Assembly (NCBI GenBank): GCA_003513765.1
Contig: DONT01000004.1
Span: 234,227 to 298,226, forward strand
Direction: 5' to 3'
DNA from: Jeotgalicoccus sp.
GTDB taxonomy: Bacteria > Bacillota > Bacilli > Staphylococcales > Salinicoccaceae
Length of the DNA: 64,000 bases
The position numbers and the translations under genes were made by a program. Shown here piece after piece: positions 9,068 through 17,858 of this stretch (the first letter of the stretch is position 1; the number at the start of each line of letters is the position of its first letter). The notes beneath the pieces were generated by a model. The model was not told where the DNA came from. It searched no databases and saw nothing but the letters and a program-made list of their open reading frames with translations.

Positions 9068-9850
9068 TTGAATAATAATAACTCATTTGAATTACATAAG
9101 CATTACGCGGGCAGCACTACAGAATCGCTGACGTTTGGCTATACCCTCAGACAAGGCGGACAGAGCCCTTATCCAAACCAGAGTTTTAATATGGCACTCT
9201 ATATTGGTGATGATATTAATAATGTCCATGCTCATCAAAAAATACTGGCAGAGGAAATTAACTTTCCTCGAGAGTCATGGGTACTGCCGATACAAAAACA
9301 CGGCGGCAATATTAAAGAAGTGACGTCAGCAGATGGCGGCACGAATATTAAGACACTCAGTGATCAGCTTTATGATGTAGACGGCTTGTATACGTACGAT
9401 ACCGGTGTGCTCTTAACAATGAATTATGCTGACTGTATTCCTGTATACGTTTACAGTGCAGTCGATAATTTTACCGGACTTGCACATGCAGGCTGGAGAG
9501 GAACAGCTGAACACATTACAGAGAAACTGATTAACTGCTACAAAGGCAGTAAAGATGATTTGCGGGTAATAATCGGTATCGGTATTAACAAGGAGTATTA
9601 TGAAGTGGATAATACTGTCATCGATGCACTCGATGCAATTCCTGACAGTTCATATGAAAAGACAGACACCGGATGGCAGCTCGATTTAAAAGACGTTAAT
9701 AAACACCAGGCAATCCAGGCGGGAATTAAAAAAGAGCATATCAGCGTAACGAGTATTGGTACAGAGGCAGATGAGTTCTTCTCGTTTCGTTTGGAGCAGG
9801 GTAACACCGGACGGGCACTGGCTTTTATAGGGAGGCATAATAATGATTAA
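9068..9850 (+). CDS. pgeF: Peptidoglycan editing factor PgeF (YlmD), purine nucleoside phosphorylase/laccase-like
   Basis: A 260-residue DUF152/Cu-oxidase_4 protein. Conserved pieces are NYADCIPVYVY, GLAHAGWRGTAEHI and the C-terminal FSFRLEQGNTGR-like segment; the metal or ligand Cys and His are in ADC and HAGW. Family members remove wrongly placed L-Ser from UDP-MurNAc in E. coli and act on purine nucleosides. I choose TTG 9068, because AGGTGGGAG (9054-9062) sits 5 bases before it; the upstream GTG at 9056 lies inside that ribosome site. It overlaps ylmE by 8 bases. Confidence 0.85.
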   Translation: MNNNNSFELHKHYAGSTTESLTFGYTLRQGGQSPYPNQSFNMALYIGDDINNVHAHQKILAEEINFPRESWVLPIQKHGGNIKEVTSADGGTNIKTLSDQLYDVDGLYTYDTGVLLTMNYADCIPVYVYSAVDNFTGLAHAGWRGTAEHITEKLINCYKGSKDDLRVIIGIGINKEYYEVDNTVIDALDAIPDSSYEKTDTGWQLDLKDVNKHQAIQAGIKKEHISVTSIGTEADEFFSFRLEQGNTGRALAFIGRHNND

Positions 9851-10472
9851 AGAAAACTACGAACAGATAAAAAACGAAGTCGGCGATGATGTTAACATTA
9901 TTGCCGTAACTAAGTATCATACAGTCGAAGAAACACTCGAGGCGTATGAAGCAGGGGTCAGACATTTCGGCGAAAACCGCATTGAAGGATTTATTGAAAA
10001 GCGTAAAGCACTGCCTGAAGATGCAGAAGTGCACTTTATCGGTACAATGCAGTCGAGAAAAGTAAAAGAAGTTATTGACGACCTCCATTACCTTCATTCA
10101 CTTGAGCGTGAAAGTGTAGCGAAAAAAATTGAACAGGCGGGGCAACATGTTGTAAACTGTTTTATACAGGTGAATGTTTCTGATGAAGATTCTAAGCATG
10201 GTCTTCAGCCGGAGGAAGTAGAAGATTTCCTTTTGAAACTAAAAGATTACAAATATGTTAAAGTCATCGGTTTAATGACTATGGCACCTCACACAGAAGA
10301 TAGTTCAGTTATTGAGAACACTTTTACCGGACTAAAAAATCTGCAGGAAAAAGTTGAAAAAAATTATCCTGATGTAACTGAACTCAGCATGGGGATGAGC
10401 AATGATTACCCGAGTGCAGTGAAAAACGGTGCAACATACATACGTATTGGCAGTAAAATTATGGGGAGTTAG
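9843..10472 (+). CDS. ylmE: YggS/PLPBP family pyridoxal-phosphate homeostasis protein
   Basis: A 209-residue PLP-binding protein of the alanine-racemase N-terminal fold. Lys24 in IIAVTKYHTVEE is the expected PLP Schiff-base residue; HFGENRIEGF, HFIGTMQSRKV, and the C-terminal ELSMGMSNDYPSAVKNG and RIGSKIMG are family signatures. It has no catalytic partner domain and balances PLP and amino/keto acid pools. It is slightly shorter than usual (about 220-230) at the N-terminus. It overlaps pgeF and abuts sepF, the standard ylmDE-sepF order. Confidence 0.92.
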   Translation: MIKENYEQIKNEVGDDVNIIAVTKYHTVEETLEAYEAGVRHFGENRIEGFIEKRKALPEDAEVHFIGTMQSRKVKEVIDDLHYLHSLERESVAKKIEQAGQHVVNCFIQVNVSDEDSKHGLQPEEVEDFLLKLKDYKYVKVIGLMTMAPHTEDSSVIENTFTGLKNLQEKVEKNYPDVTELSMGMSNDYPSAVKNGATYIRIGSKIMGS

Positions 10473-10481
10473 GTGAGAAAT

Positions 10482-11060
10482 ATGGCTATTACTAAGTTTA
10501 TAAAAAATTTATTTGTCGTCGAAGAGGAAGTCCCTGTTAATAATATTAAGACAGAGCAGACTAAAACACCGGCGAAAGTGACAAATCTGAATACGAATAA
10601 ACAACCGAATAGCCGTCAAAAAGAGGCGGTACCTAAAAAGACAGCACAAAACCAGAAAAAAGTGACCGGTTCAAAACAAGGGGTTTCGAAACCGGCAGCA
10701 CCAAAAGCAAAAGCGCAAAAAGTACAGCATGAACAGAGAAATAATAATCAATCCAGCAGGGAGAATCGGACAATGCCTGTAAATGATCAGAATACAAAAG
10801 TATGTTTATTTGAACCAAGAGTATTTGCGGAAACGCAGGATATTGCCGATGAGCTGAAAAGCAACCGTGCGGCACTGGTAAATCTGACGAAAATTGATTC
10901 GGTTCCAAAAAAGCGCATCGTGGACTTTTTAAGCGGAACAGTTTATGCTTTAGAAGGCGATATTCAAAAAGTAGGTGCGGATATTTTTCTTTGCACACCA
11001 AATAGCTTTGGTGTTGAGGGTGAAATCTCTGACAAAGAAGAGTTTTTCGATGAAATGTAA
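10482..11060 (+). CDS. sepF: Cell division protein SepF
   Basis: A 192-residue FtsZ-bundling membrane anchor. The N-terminal amphipathic helix AITKFIKNLFVVEEE fits the SepF membrane-binding peptide; a disordered Lys/Gln-rich linker (about 20-100) precedes the C-terminal beta domain with VCLFEPRVF, ALVNLTKIDSVPKKRIVDFL and the GTVYALEGDIQKVG dimer core. I prefer ATG 10482, preceded by TTAGGTGAG, over GTG 10473, which lies in that ribosome site directly after the ylmE stop. Confidence 0.93.
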   Translation: MAITKFIKNLFVVEEEVPVNNIKTEQTKTPAKVTNLNTNKQPNSRQKEAVPKKTAQNQKKVTGSKQGVSKPAAPKAKAQKVQHEQRNNNQSSRENRTMPVNDQNTKVCLFEPRVFAETQDIADELKSNRAALVNLTKIDSVPKKRIVDFLSGTVYALEGDIQKVGADIFLCTPNSFGVEGEISDKEEFFDEM

Positions 11061-11071
11061 GGAGCGTTATT

Positions 11072-11377
11072 TTGGATAATTCATTAATAGTAACAGTTTT
11101 AATTTACATCTATCAGTTTTTTAACTTTGCATGGCCGATATTTACATGGGGCTTAATTATTTACATTCTGTCTTCTTGGCTGCCGGCCTTGCGTGAATCG
11201 GCTTTCGGCGATTTTCTAGGCAAGGTTTACGAGCCGCTATTAGAACCGTTCAGACGCATGATACCGCCATTAGGCGGAGTTCTGGATTTATCACCGATAA
11301 TTTTAATTATCATCTTTAACCTGTTCCAGTATGGTTTGAATGAAATATTGAGAGTCCTTATTTTATGGGCTTCATAA
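11072..11377 (+). CDS. ylmG: YggT family membrane protein YlmG
   Basis: A 101-residue protein with two hydrophobic helices (about 5-35 and 70-95) around the YggT motif WLPALRESAFGDFLGKVYEPLLEPFRRMIPPLGG. Family members associate with division or membrane organisation; the exact role is not settled. It starts at TTG 11072 with AAGGAG 7 bases upstream. It is cotranscribed with sepF and ends just before the second copy of the twin hairpin. Confidence 0.88.
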   Translation: MDNSLIVTVLIYIYQFFNFAWPIFTWGLIIYILSSWLPALRESAFGDFLGKVYEPLLEPFRRMIPPLGGVLDLSPIILIIIFNLFQYGLNEILRVLILWAS

Positions 11378-11379
11378 AC

Positions 11380-11415
11380 GGAGATATTGGTTCAGCCAAT
11401 ATCTCCATTCTTTAT
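11380..11415 (+). terminator. Hairpin after ylmG, near copy of the ftsZ hairpin
   Basis: GGAGATATTGG (11380-11390) and CCAATATCTCC (11396-11406), loop TTCAG, followed by ATTCTTTATT. Both arms and the preceding AAC match the hairpin at 9018; only the loop and tail differ. ylmH begins 25 bases later, so this is probably a partial terminator or processing site. Confidence 0.75.
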
Positions 11416-11430
11416 TAAGGTGTGATTTTT

Positions 11431-12216
11431 ATGAAAGGTATTTACCAGCATTTCAGACCCGAAGAACGGGAAATGCTGACTTTATTGAATAGTAAATTTG
11501 AGCAGGCATCAAATAATTTTTATGCCGTGCTGACGGATTTCTTAAATCCGCGAGAGCAGAAGATGATTGAAAGTTTAAGCGGGAATTATCCGGATATTAC
11601 GGTACATTATTACGGCGGGGGCAAGAACGAGGAACGTGAGCGTCTCCGGGCAATGCTGCTGCCGGAATACTTCGAGTTTTCACAGGATGATTTTCTGGTT
11701 ACTGTGTTTGAAGTGTCCTATCCCGATAAGTTTGTGACATTATCCCACCGTAATCTTCTCGGTGCAATTATGAGTATCGGTGTCGACCGGTCGATTATTG
11801 GAGATATAGTGAACGGTGATAAAATTCAATTCGCTGTAACTGAGCCTTTTAAAGAACTGTTTAAAACAGAGCTGACAAAAATTAAAAATGCACCGCTGAA
11901 ATTAACGGAAATACCTCACCAGGAATTTATCGACGCAAACGTGACGATGAAGCCTGCTGCTATACTCAGTTCATCTTACCGTCTCGACTCAATCGTTTCA
12001 CTCGTCTTAAAAGAGGGAAGAGCAAAGTCGAAGGAACGCGTTGAAAAAGAAAAAGTTAAAGTGAATCATTCGATAGTCGATGAGCCTTCGTTTATAATAG
12101 AAACTGGAGATATAATCTCAGTACGCGGATTTGGCCGTTTTATCGTAACGGAACAAATTGCAGAAACGAAAAAAGGGAAATACAGACTGGAAGTAATGAT
12201 AGTAACTGATAATTGA
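11431..12216 (+). CDS. ylmH: S4-domain RNA-binding protein YlmH (RqcP)
   Basis: A 261-residue protein with a C-terminal S4 RNA-binding domain (about 182-255: EPSFIIETGDIISVRGFGRF). In B. subtilis this family (RqcP/YlmH) works with RqcH in alanine tailing during ribosome quality control; rqcH is also in this window at 24491-26185. The start is taken as ATG 11431, giving MKGIYQHFRPEERE, which matches the family N-terminus; AAGGTGTG lies 6 bases upstream. The GTG at 11422 is inside that ribosome site. Confidence 0.88.
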   Translation: MKGIYQHFRPEEREMLTLLNSKFEQASNNFYAVLTDFLNPREQKMIESLSGNYPDITVHYYGGGKNEERERLRAMLLPEYFEFSQDDFLVTVFEVSYPDKFVTLSHRNLLGAIMSIGVDRSIIGDIVNGDKIQFAVTEPFKELFKTELTKIKNAPLKLTEIPHQEFIDANVTMKPAAILSSSYRLDSIVSLVLKEGRAKSKERVEKEKVKVNHSIVDEPSFIIETGDIISVRGFGRFIVTEQIAETKKGKYRLEVMIVTDN

Positions 12217-12226
12217 GGTGAACGGA

Positions 12227-12706
12227 TTGAAAAGAGAAGAAATAACAAATAAAAAGTTTTCAACAGTCTACCGAGGTCTTGATGAACAGGCCGTAAGACA
12301 GCATTTAACAGAAGTTGCAGACGAACTTGAGAAGAAAGACGCAAGAATTTCACAGCTTGAAGAAATGCTGAACGAACGTGAGGAAAATCTGAACAGCTTC
12401 AAGAGTGTAGAATCATCTATCCAGGAAGCTATTTTAAGTGCAGCCAAAGCTGGCGACGATATTAAACAGCGCGCACAGAATTACGGGGACAGTATTATTC
12501 AAAAAGCTGAAACAGAAGGCGAACAAATCGTCAGCCGTGCCAGACAGAAAGAAAATCACATGATGCAGCATAACGAGGATTTAAAACGCCAGGCGAAAAT
12601 CTTCAGAGCGCGTTATAAAATGCTGGTTCAGGCTCAGCTCGATCTGCTGGAAACTGAAGACTGGGAAAGATTACTTGAATTTGACGGTACCGAATCCCAA
12701 AAATAG
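12227..12706 (+). CDS. divIVA: DivIVA family cell pole/division protein
   Basis: A 159-residue coiled-coil protein. The N-terminal lipid-binding and crossed-loop domain reads KREEITNKKFSTVYRGLDEQAV, followed by coiled coils (about 25-60 and 75-150) rich in Glu, Gln and Lys. DivIVA marks curved membranes and recruits division and wall proteins. TTG 12227 is chosen: GAGGTGA (12215-12221) lies 5 bases before it and GTG 12218 is within that site. It follows ylmH after a few bases, as in other Bacilli. Confidence 0.9.
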   Translation: MKREEITNKKFSTVYRGLDEQAVRQHLTEVADELEKKDARISQLEEMLNEREENLNSFKSVESSIQEAILSAAKAGDDIKQRAQNYGDSIIQKAETEGEQIVSRARQKENHMMQHNEDLKRQAKIFRARYKMLVQAQLDLLETEDWERLLEFDGTESQK

Positions 12707-12716
12707 CAAATTTACA

Positions 12717-12745
12717 TTGACGAATTGCAAGATATTTAGCATAAT
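12717..12745 (+). promoter_or_regulatory. Sigma-A promoter for the ileS T-box leader
   Basis: TTGACG (12717-12722), a 17-base spacer and CATAAT (12740-12745) in the gap after divIVA. It sits immediately before the T-box leader, so the transcript would begin near 12752. Confidence 0.75.
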
Positions 12746-12754
12746 TAATATGTA

Positions 12755-12938
12755 TTATTAGACACGCAAACTTTCATTGGAATGCAGCGATCGGAGGATG
12801 GTGAGAGCTCCGGCAAAGATGAACGCTTTGAAATCACTAATGATTTATAAAAATATAAGTAAACAAAGTGGACTCTAAGCAGTCAAGAAGGGTGGTACCG
12901 CGGTCATTCGCCCCTTAACATGCTTAGAGTCTTTTTAT
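12755..12938 (+). promoter_or_regulatory. T-box riboswitch controlling ileS
   Basis: The T-box core AGGGTGGTACCGCG is at 12889-12902. GACTCTAAGCA (12871-12881) can pair perfectly with TGCTTAGAGTC (12921-12931), followed by TTTTT, forming the terminator; the T-box forms the competing antiterminator. Stem I (about 12775-12840) holds a plausible Ile specifier ATC at 12833-12835. Uncharged tRNA-Ile would bind and allow ileS transcription. The specifier is read by eye from the position after GAA and before AC. Confidence 0.93.
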
Positions 12939-12958
12939 TATAAAAAAGGAGAATCATT

Positions 12959-15697
12959 ATGGACTATAAAGACACTTTATTAATGCCGAAAACAGCATTT
13001 AAAATGCGCGGCGGTTTAGTTAACAAAGAACCAAAAATGCAGCAGCACTGGGAAGACATCGATCTTTACAATAAGAAATTAAAATTAAACGAAGGTAATA
13101 CACCGTTCGTTCTGCACGACGGACCGCCGTATGCCAACGGTAACCTGCACATGGGCCACGCTTTGAACAAAATCATTAAAGATATGATTATCCGCAACAA
13201 ACAGATGCAGGGCTTCTACGCACCATATGTACCTGGCTGGGATACACATGGTCTGCCGATTGAACAGGCATTGACAAACAAAGGTGTCGACCGTAAATCG
13301 ATGTCTATTGAAGAATTCAGAAACAAATGTATTGAATTTGCGAACTCGCAAATCGATATCCAGCGCGATGGTTTTAAACGCATGGGTATCGATGGTGAAT
13401 GGGATAATCCTTACCTGACTTATAAACCTGAATTTGAAGCATCACAAGTCCGTGTCTTAAAAGATATGGTAGCAAAAGATTTAATTTACAAAGGTAAAAA
13501 ACCAATTTACTGGTCTCCGACAAGTGAATCTTCACTCGCTGAAGCTGAACTCGAATACCAGGATAAAGTATCACCATCAATTTACGTATCATTTAAAGTA
13601 AAAGACGGTAAAGAGGTTGTAGACAAAGGTGTTAAATTTGTCATCTGGACAACAACGCCGTGGACAATTCCATCAAACCTTGCACTTGCTGTGCACAAAA
13701 ACTTAAACTACGTCCAGTTTAACTATGAAGGTGAAGAGTTTATCGTAGCAGAAGATTTGCTTGATCAATTTGCCGGTGAAGTTGAGTTCGACAAAGAAAA
13801 AATTACACGCACGAAAGAATTTAAAGGTTCGGAGCTTGAATATATTACAGCAGAGCATCCGTTATTCGACCGTGAAAGCTTAGTGATTTTAGGTGACCAC
13901 GTAACGATTGAAGCCGGTACCGGCGTTGTTCATACTGCTCCAGGTCATGGTGACGATGACTTTAAAGTTGGTCAGCAGTATGGTCTTGACGTGTTAAGCC
14001 CTGTTGATGACAAAGGTGTTTTCACTGAAGAGGCTGGGAAATATGAAGGACTGTTTTACGATGATGCGAACAAAGTAATTTCAGATGATTTGAAAGAAGC
14101 CGGCGCATTATTAAAACTGTCATTTTACACTCACTCGTATCCGCATGACTGGCGTACGAAGAAACCTGTAATCTTCCGTGCAACACCGCAATGGTTTGCA
14201 TCGATTGAAGGCGTTCGTGAAGATATTTTAAATGCGTTAATGGATACGAAGTTCCAGGTTGAATGGAACCGTAAACGCATGTACAACATGATCAAAAATC
14301 GCGGAGACTGGGTCATTTCACGCCAGCGTGTATGGGGTGTGCCGTTACCATTTTTCTACGGCGAAAACGGTGAGGAGATCATCGATGCTGATGTGCTTGA
14401 ACATGTCGCGTCACTGTTTGAAGAGCACGGTTCAAACATTTGGTTTGAGTGGGATGCTAAAGACTTATTACCGGAAGGTTTCACGCATGAAAGTGCACCT
14501 AACGGAGAGTTTACGAAAGAAACCGATATTATGGATGTTTGGTTTGACTCAGGTTCAACACACCGCGGTGTGCTGGATTACAGAGAGAACTTAACGTATC
14601 CTGCTGACCTTTACTTTGAAGGTTCGGACCAGTACCGCGGTTGGTTCAACTCATCACTGATTACAAGTGTTGCAACTAGAGGCCACTCGCCGTATAAAGA
14701 ATTGTTATCTCACGGTTTCGTAATGGACGGAAAAGGCAAAAAAATGTCTAAATCTCTAGGCAACGTCATTCTGCCGACAAAAGTAATGCAGCAGATGGGT
14801 GCCGATATTATCCGCCTGTGGGTAATGTCATCAGACTTCCAGGAAGATGTTCGTGTATCTGACGATATTTTAAAACAAGTATCGGAAGTGTACCGCAAGA
14901 TCCGTAACACATTCAGATTCCTGCTTGGTAACGTCAACGACTTTAACCCGGCAGAAAATAATGTGGCATACGAAGATTTATATGAAGTTGATAAATATAT
15001 GTACAACCGCTTTAACGAGCTGAAAACATTTATGCTTGATGCATACGAGCGTTATGACTATGTAACGATGTATCAGACTGTACAAAACTTTATCAACGTT
15101 GATCTGTCGAACTTCTATCTCGATTACGGTAAGGATATTCTTTATATCGAATCAGAAGATGCACCAATCAGACGCAGTCTGCAGACAGTATTGTACAAAA
15201 TTCTTAAAGAATTAAATCTGATTCTTGCGCCGGTATTAGTACACACTGCTGAAGAAATTTACGAGCATACACCGCACACTGACAAGGAAAGTGTTCACCT
15301 TGAGCACTATCCCGAACGTGAAGATACGGATGCTGAACTTGTAGAGAAGTGGCAGAAATTCATGACTGTCCGCGATGACGTTTACAAAGCACTTGAACAC
15401 GCCCGTAATGAGAAAGTTATCGGTAAATCACTCGATGCAAAAGTAACGCTGACACAGCCGGCAGACTTTAATCTGGACGATATCCGCGGCAATCTTGAGC
15501 AGTTCTTTATCGTATCGCAGGTTGAAGTGGCAGAAACAGTTGCTGACGGTACAGCATACGACGTTGTTACTGTCAAAGTTGAACATGCCGAGGGCGAACG
15601 CTGTAATCGCTGCTGGAACTACTCAACCGCTGAAACATTAGTTAACGGTGAAGATGACATTTGTCCACGCTGCCGAGAAGTTGTGGATGCAGAGTAA
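12959..15697 (+). CDS. ileS: Isoleucyl-tRNA synthetase
   Basis: A 912-residue class I synthetase. The HIGH motif reads HMGH at 64-67, KMSKS is at 595-599, the CP1 editing domain (about 190-390) includes WTTTPWTIPSNLA and GTGVVHTAPGHGDDDF, and the C-terminus carries a zinc knuckle CNRCW...CPRC. Length and the C-terminal zinc finger indicate the bacterial (mupirocin-sensitive, IleS1) type. AAGGAG precedes the ATG by 8 bases. Expression is governed by the upstream T-box. Confidence 0.97.
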   Translation: MDYKDTLLMPKTAFKMRGGLVNKEPKMQQHWEDIDLYNKKLKLNEGNTPFVLHDGPPYANGNLHMGHALNKIIKDMIIRNKQMQGFYAPYVPGWDTHGLPIEQALTNKGVDRKSMSIEEFRNKCIEFANSQIDIQRDGFKRMGIDGEWDNPYLTYKPEFEASQVRVLKDMVAKDLIYKGKKPIYWSPTSESSLAEAELEYQDKVSPSIYVSFKVKDGKEVVDKGVKFVIWTTTPWTIPSNLALAVHKNLNYVQFNYEGEEFIVAEDLLDQFAGEVEFDKEKITRTKEFKGSELEYITAEHPLFDRESLVILGDHVTIEAGTGVVHTAPGHGDDDFKVGQQYGLDVLSPVDDKGVFTEEAGKYEGLFYDDANKVISDDLKEAGALLKLSFYTHSYPHDWRTKKPVIFRATPQWFASIEGVREDILNALMDTKFQVEWNRKRMYNMIKNRGDWVISRQRVWGVPLPFFYGENGEEIIDADVLEHVASLFEEHGSNIWFEWDAKDLLPEGFTHESAPNGEFTKETDIMDVWFDSGSTHRGVLDYRENLTYPADLYFEGSDQYRGWFNSSLITSVATRGHSPYKELLSHGFVMDGKGKKMSKSLGNVILPTKVMQQMGADIIRLWVMSSDFQEDVRVSDDILKQVSEVYRKIRNTFRFLLGNVNDFNPAENNVAYEDLYEVDKYMYNRFNELKTFMLDAYERYDYVTMYQTVQNFINVDLSNFYLDYGKDILYIESEDAPIRRSLQTVLYKILKELNLILAPVLVHTAEEIYEHTPHTDKESVHLEHYPEREDTDAELVEKWQKFMTVRDDVYKALEHARNEKVIGKSLDAKVTLTQPADFNLDDIRGNLEQFFIVSQVEVAETVADGTAYDVVTVKVEHAEGERCNRCWNYSTAETLVNGEDDICPRCREVVDAE

Positions 15698-16180
15698 GTG
15701 ATGAAACAATACAGAATATATCCGATGGCAATCATTGGAATAATTGTACTGGCAATCGATCAGCTGACAAAGTATTTAGTGGCGACAAGAATGGAACTCG
15801 GGGAATCGATTCCTGTCTTAGGGGAGTTTTTTAAAATTACTTCCCACCGCAACAGCGGTGCTGCATGGGGAATGTTTGAAGGACGAATGACATTTTTCTA
15901 CATCATCACAGTCGCTGTGCTTATATTTTTAATATACTTTTATAAGACTGAAGCAAAAAATAATCTGTTAATGCAGGTCGGTATTACACTGCTGATGGCA
16001 GGTGCGCTTGGTAACTTTATCGACCGCCTGATATTCCAGGAAGTTGTGGATTTTGCCGATGTGCTGATTTTTACGTATGATTTCCCTATTTTTAACGTGG
16101 CAGACAGTGCCCTAACAATCGGCGTGATTATATTGTTAATCGAAGTTTTTATAACGGGAAGAGGTAAAGAAGAAAAATGA
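15698..16180 (+). CDS. lspA: Prolipoprotein signal peptidase LspA
   Basis: A 160-residue membrane aspartyl protease that cleaves lipoprotein signal peptides. Four hydrophobic helices are visible, with NSGAAWG, GALGNFIDRL, VVDFADV and FPIFNVADSALTIG; the Asp residues in the last two are the catalytic pair. GTG 15698 and ATG 15701 are adjacent candidates immediately after the ileS stop, with no strong ribosome site, so translation is probably coupled. It overlaps rluD by 4 bases (ATGA). Confidence 0.95.
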   Translation: MMKQYRIYPMAIIGIIVLAIDQLTKYLVATRMELGESIPVLGEFFKITSHRNSGAAWGMFEGRMTFFYIITVAVLIFLIYFYKTEAKNNLLMQVGITLLMAGALGNFIDRLIFQEVVDFADVLIFTYDFPIFNVADSALTIGVIILLIEVFITGRGKEEK

Positions 16181-17082
16181 ATGTAATTATAACTGAAGAA
16201 AATGCAGGCGAAAGACTGGATACAGTACTCGCAGGTATCGTTCCCGATACATCCCGTACAGACATACAAAATCGCGTAAAGTCGGGTCACATTACAGTAA
16301 ACGGCAAAACGGTAAAACCGAATTATAAAGTAAAAGAGGGAGACAATATTGAACTGCTTGAACGTGAAAACGTTGAAGCGGATATTGTTCCTGAAAATTT
16401 AAATCTTGATATCGTCTATGAAGACGATGATGTTGCAGTCGTTAACAAAGACCGCGGCATGGTCGTTCACCCGGCAGCAGGACATGCGTCGGGCACACTG
16501 GTTAACGGACTGATGGGCCAGCTCGACAACCTGTCAGGCATTAACGGCGAATTGCGTCCGGGTATCGTTCACCGTATCGATAAAGACACGTCAGGACTTC
16601 TTATGGTCGCTAAACACGATGTAGCACATCGTCATTTAGTGGACCAGCTCGTTGAAAAATCAGTGACGAGAAAATATACTGCCCTTGTACACGGCGTAAT
16701 TCCGCATAATCTCGGGACGATAGAAGCGCCGATCGGCCGTAACCCGAAAGAACGTCAGGATATGGCAGTTGTCGATGACGGCAAAGATGCAGTCACGCAC
16801 TTTAACGTCATTGAACGTTTTGAAAACTTTACTCTTATTGAATGTATTCTTGAAACGGGGCGTACGCACCAGATCAGAGTGCATATGAAATATATCGGCT
16901 ATCCGCTTGCCGGTGATCCAAAATACGGACCGAGAAAAACACTTGAAGTCGGCGGTCAGCTGCTGCATGCGGGTGTTTTAGGTTTCACTCATCCAAAAAC
17001 TGAGGAATATATGGAGTTTAAAAAAGAACTTCCTGCATATTTCACAGACGTACTCGATGAAATTCGGCTGACTGAAAAATAA
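16177..17082 (+). CDS. rluD: RluD-type large-subunit pseudouridine synthase
   Basis: A 301-residue RluA-family enzyme. An N-terminal S4 domain (about 11-70: GERLDTVLAG...SRTDIQNRVKSG) is followed by the synthase domain with HRIDKDTSGLLMVAK (catalytic Asp135) and ETGRTHQIRVHMKYIGYPLAGD. It isomerises uridines in 23S rRNA helix 69 by homology. Partner gene lspA overlaps upstream; the lspA-rluD-pyrR order is common in Bacilli. Confidence 0.93.
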   Translation: MNVIITEENAGERLDTVLAGIVPDTSRTDIQNRVKSGHITVNGKTVKPNYKVKEGDNIELLERENVEADIVPENLNLDIVYEDDDVAVVNKDRGMVVHPAAGHASGTLVNGLMGQLDNLSGINGELRPGIVHRIDKDTSGLLMVAKHDVAHRHLVDQLVEKSVTRKYTALVHGVIPHNLGTIEAPIGRNPKERQDMAVVDDGKDAVTHFNVIERFENFTLIECILETGRTHQIRVHMKYIGYPLAGDPKYGPRKTLEVGGQLLHAGVLGFTHPKTEEYMEFKKELPAYFTDVLDEIRLTEK

Positions 17083-17090
17083 ATTACAGC

Positions 17091-17119
17091 TTGACTTCAA
17101 TTAATCCTATTGGTATGAT
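17091..17119 (+). promoter_or_regulatory. Sigma-A promoter for the pyr operon
   Basis: TTGACT (17091-17096), exactly 17 bases, then TATGAT (17114-17119), just after the rluD stop. It is the only strong promoter seen before the eight pyr genes. Confidence 0.8.
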
Positions 17120-17139
17120 AAATCCAATCAATTGAATAC

Positions 17140-17293
17140 GAAGTCTTTAAATTTTAGTCCTGTGAGGCTAAGAAGACGTGAACTGCACAATGATGAGTGA
17201 TCTGGGCCGGAATGGGCAGATTATGTAAAAATCACTGTGTGAAAATATAGGATAACTATATACTCATGTCTTCTGACATGAGTATTTTTTTAT
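17140..17293 (+). promoter_or_regulatory. PyrR-dependent attenuator of the pyr operon
   Basis: The PyrR-binding loop motif AGTCCTGTGAGGCTA is at 17156-17170, close to the Bacillus AGTCC-AGAGAGGCT consensus. The terminator is an 11-base stem, ATACTCATGTC (17260-17270) with GACATGAGTAT (17275-17285), loop TTCT, and seven T. PyrR with UMP would stabilise the first structure and let the terminator form when pyrimidines are plentiful. No further copy lies between pyrR, pyrP and pyrB. Confidence 0.88.
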
Positions 17294-17317
17294 GCAAAAA
17301 TTTTGGAGGAATGAACA

Positions 17318-17839
17318 ATGACAGCAAAAACAATTATGGACAGTGCACAGATTAAACGGGCGGTTACCCGCATGTCGCATGAAATACTGGAAAAACATAA
17401 AGGCAGCGACAACATCGTGCTGCTCGGTATTAAAACACGCGGAGAGCACCTCGCCCTCCGCATTCAGGAACGCATCGAAGAAATAGAAGGTGTTAAACTG
17501 CCGACCGGCACGATCGATATCAGCGGCTTCAGAGATGACCGCCCGGAAGATGTCAAAGCGGACAAGGCGGTGGATGTGGATACAGACTTTACGAATATGA
17601 GCGTGGTCATCGTCGATGATGTACTTGAAACAGGACGGACTATAAGAGCAGCGATTGATGCAATACTCAATACGGCAAGACCGACAACAATATCACTTGC
17701 AATACTGGTTGACAGAGGTCACAGAGAACTGCCGATCAGACCGGATTACGTCGGTAAAAACATACCGACATCGAAAACAGAAAAAGTATCAGTAAAAGTA
17801 GAAGAAGTCGATCAGGAAACAAGTGTTACTATACTTTAA
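17318..17839 (+). CDS. pyrR: Bifunctional pyr operon attenuation regulator / uracil phosphoribosyltransferase PyrR
   Basis: A 173-residue type I phosphoribosyltransferase fold. The PRPP-binding loop reads VVIVDDVLETGRTIRAA (about 87-103), and LLGIKTRGEHLA and ILVDRGHRELPI are PyrR signatures. It binds the leader RNA described at 17156-17170 in response to UMP and has minor uracil phosphoribosyltransferase activity. TTGGAGGA precedes the ATG. It is first in the operon. Confidence 0.97.
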   Translation: MTAKTIMDSAQIKRAVTRMSHEILEKHKGSDNIVLLGIKTRGEHLALRIQERIEEIEGVKLPTGTIDISGFRDDRPEDVKADKAVDVDTDFTNMSVVIVDDVLETGRTIRAAIDAILNTARPTTISLAILVDRGHRELPIRPDYVGKNIPTSKTEKVSVKVEEVDQETSVTIL

Positions 17840-17858
17840 ATAAAAAGGGGCCCGGAAG

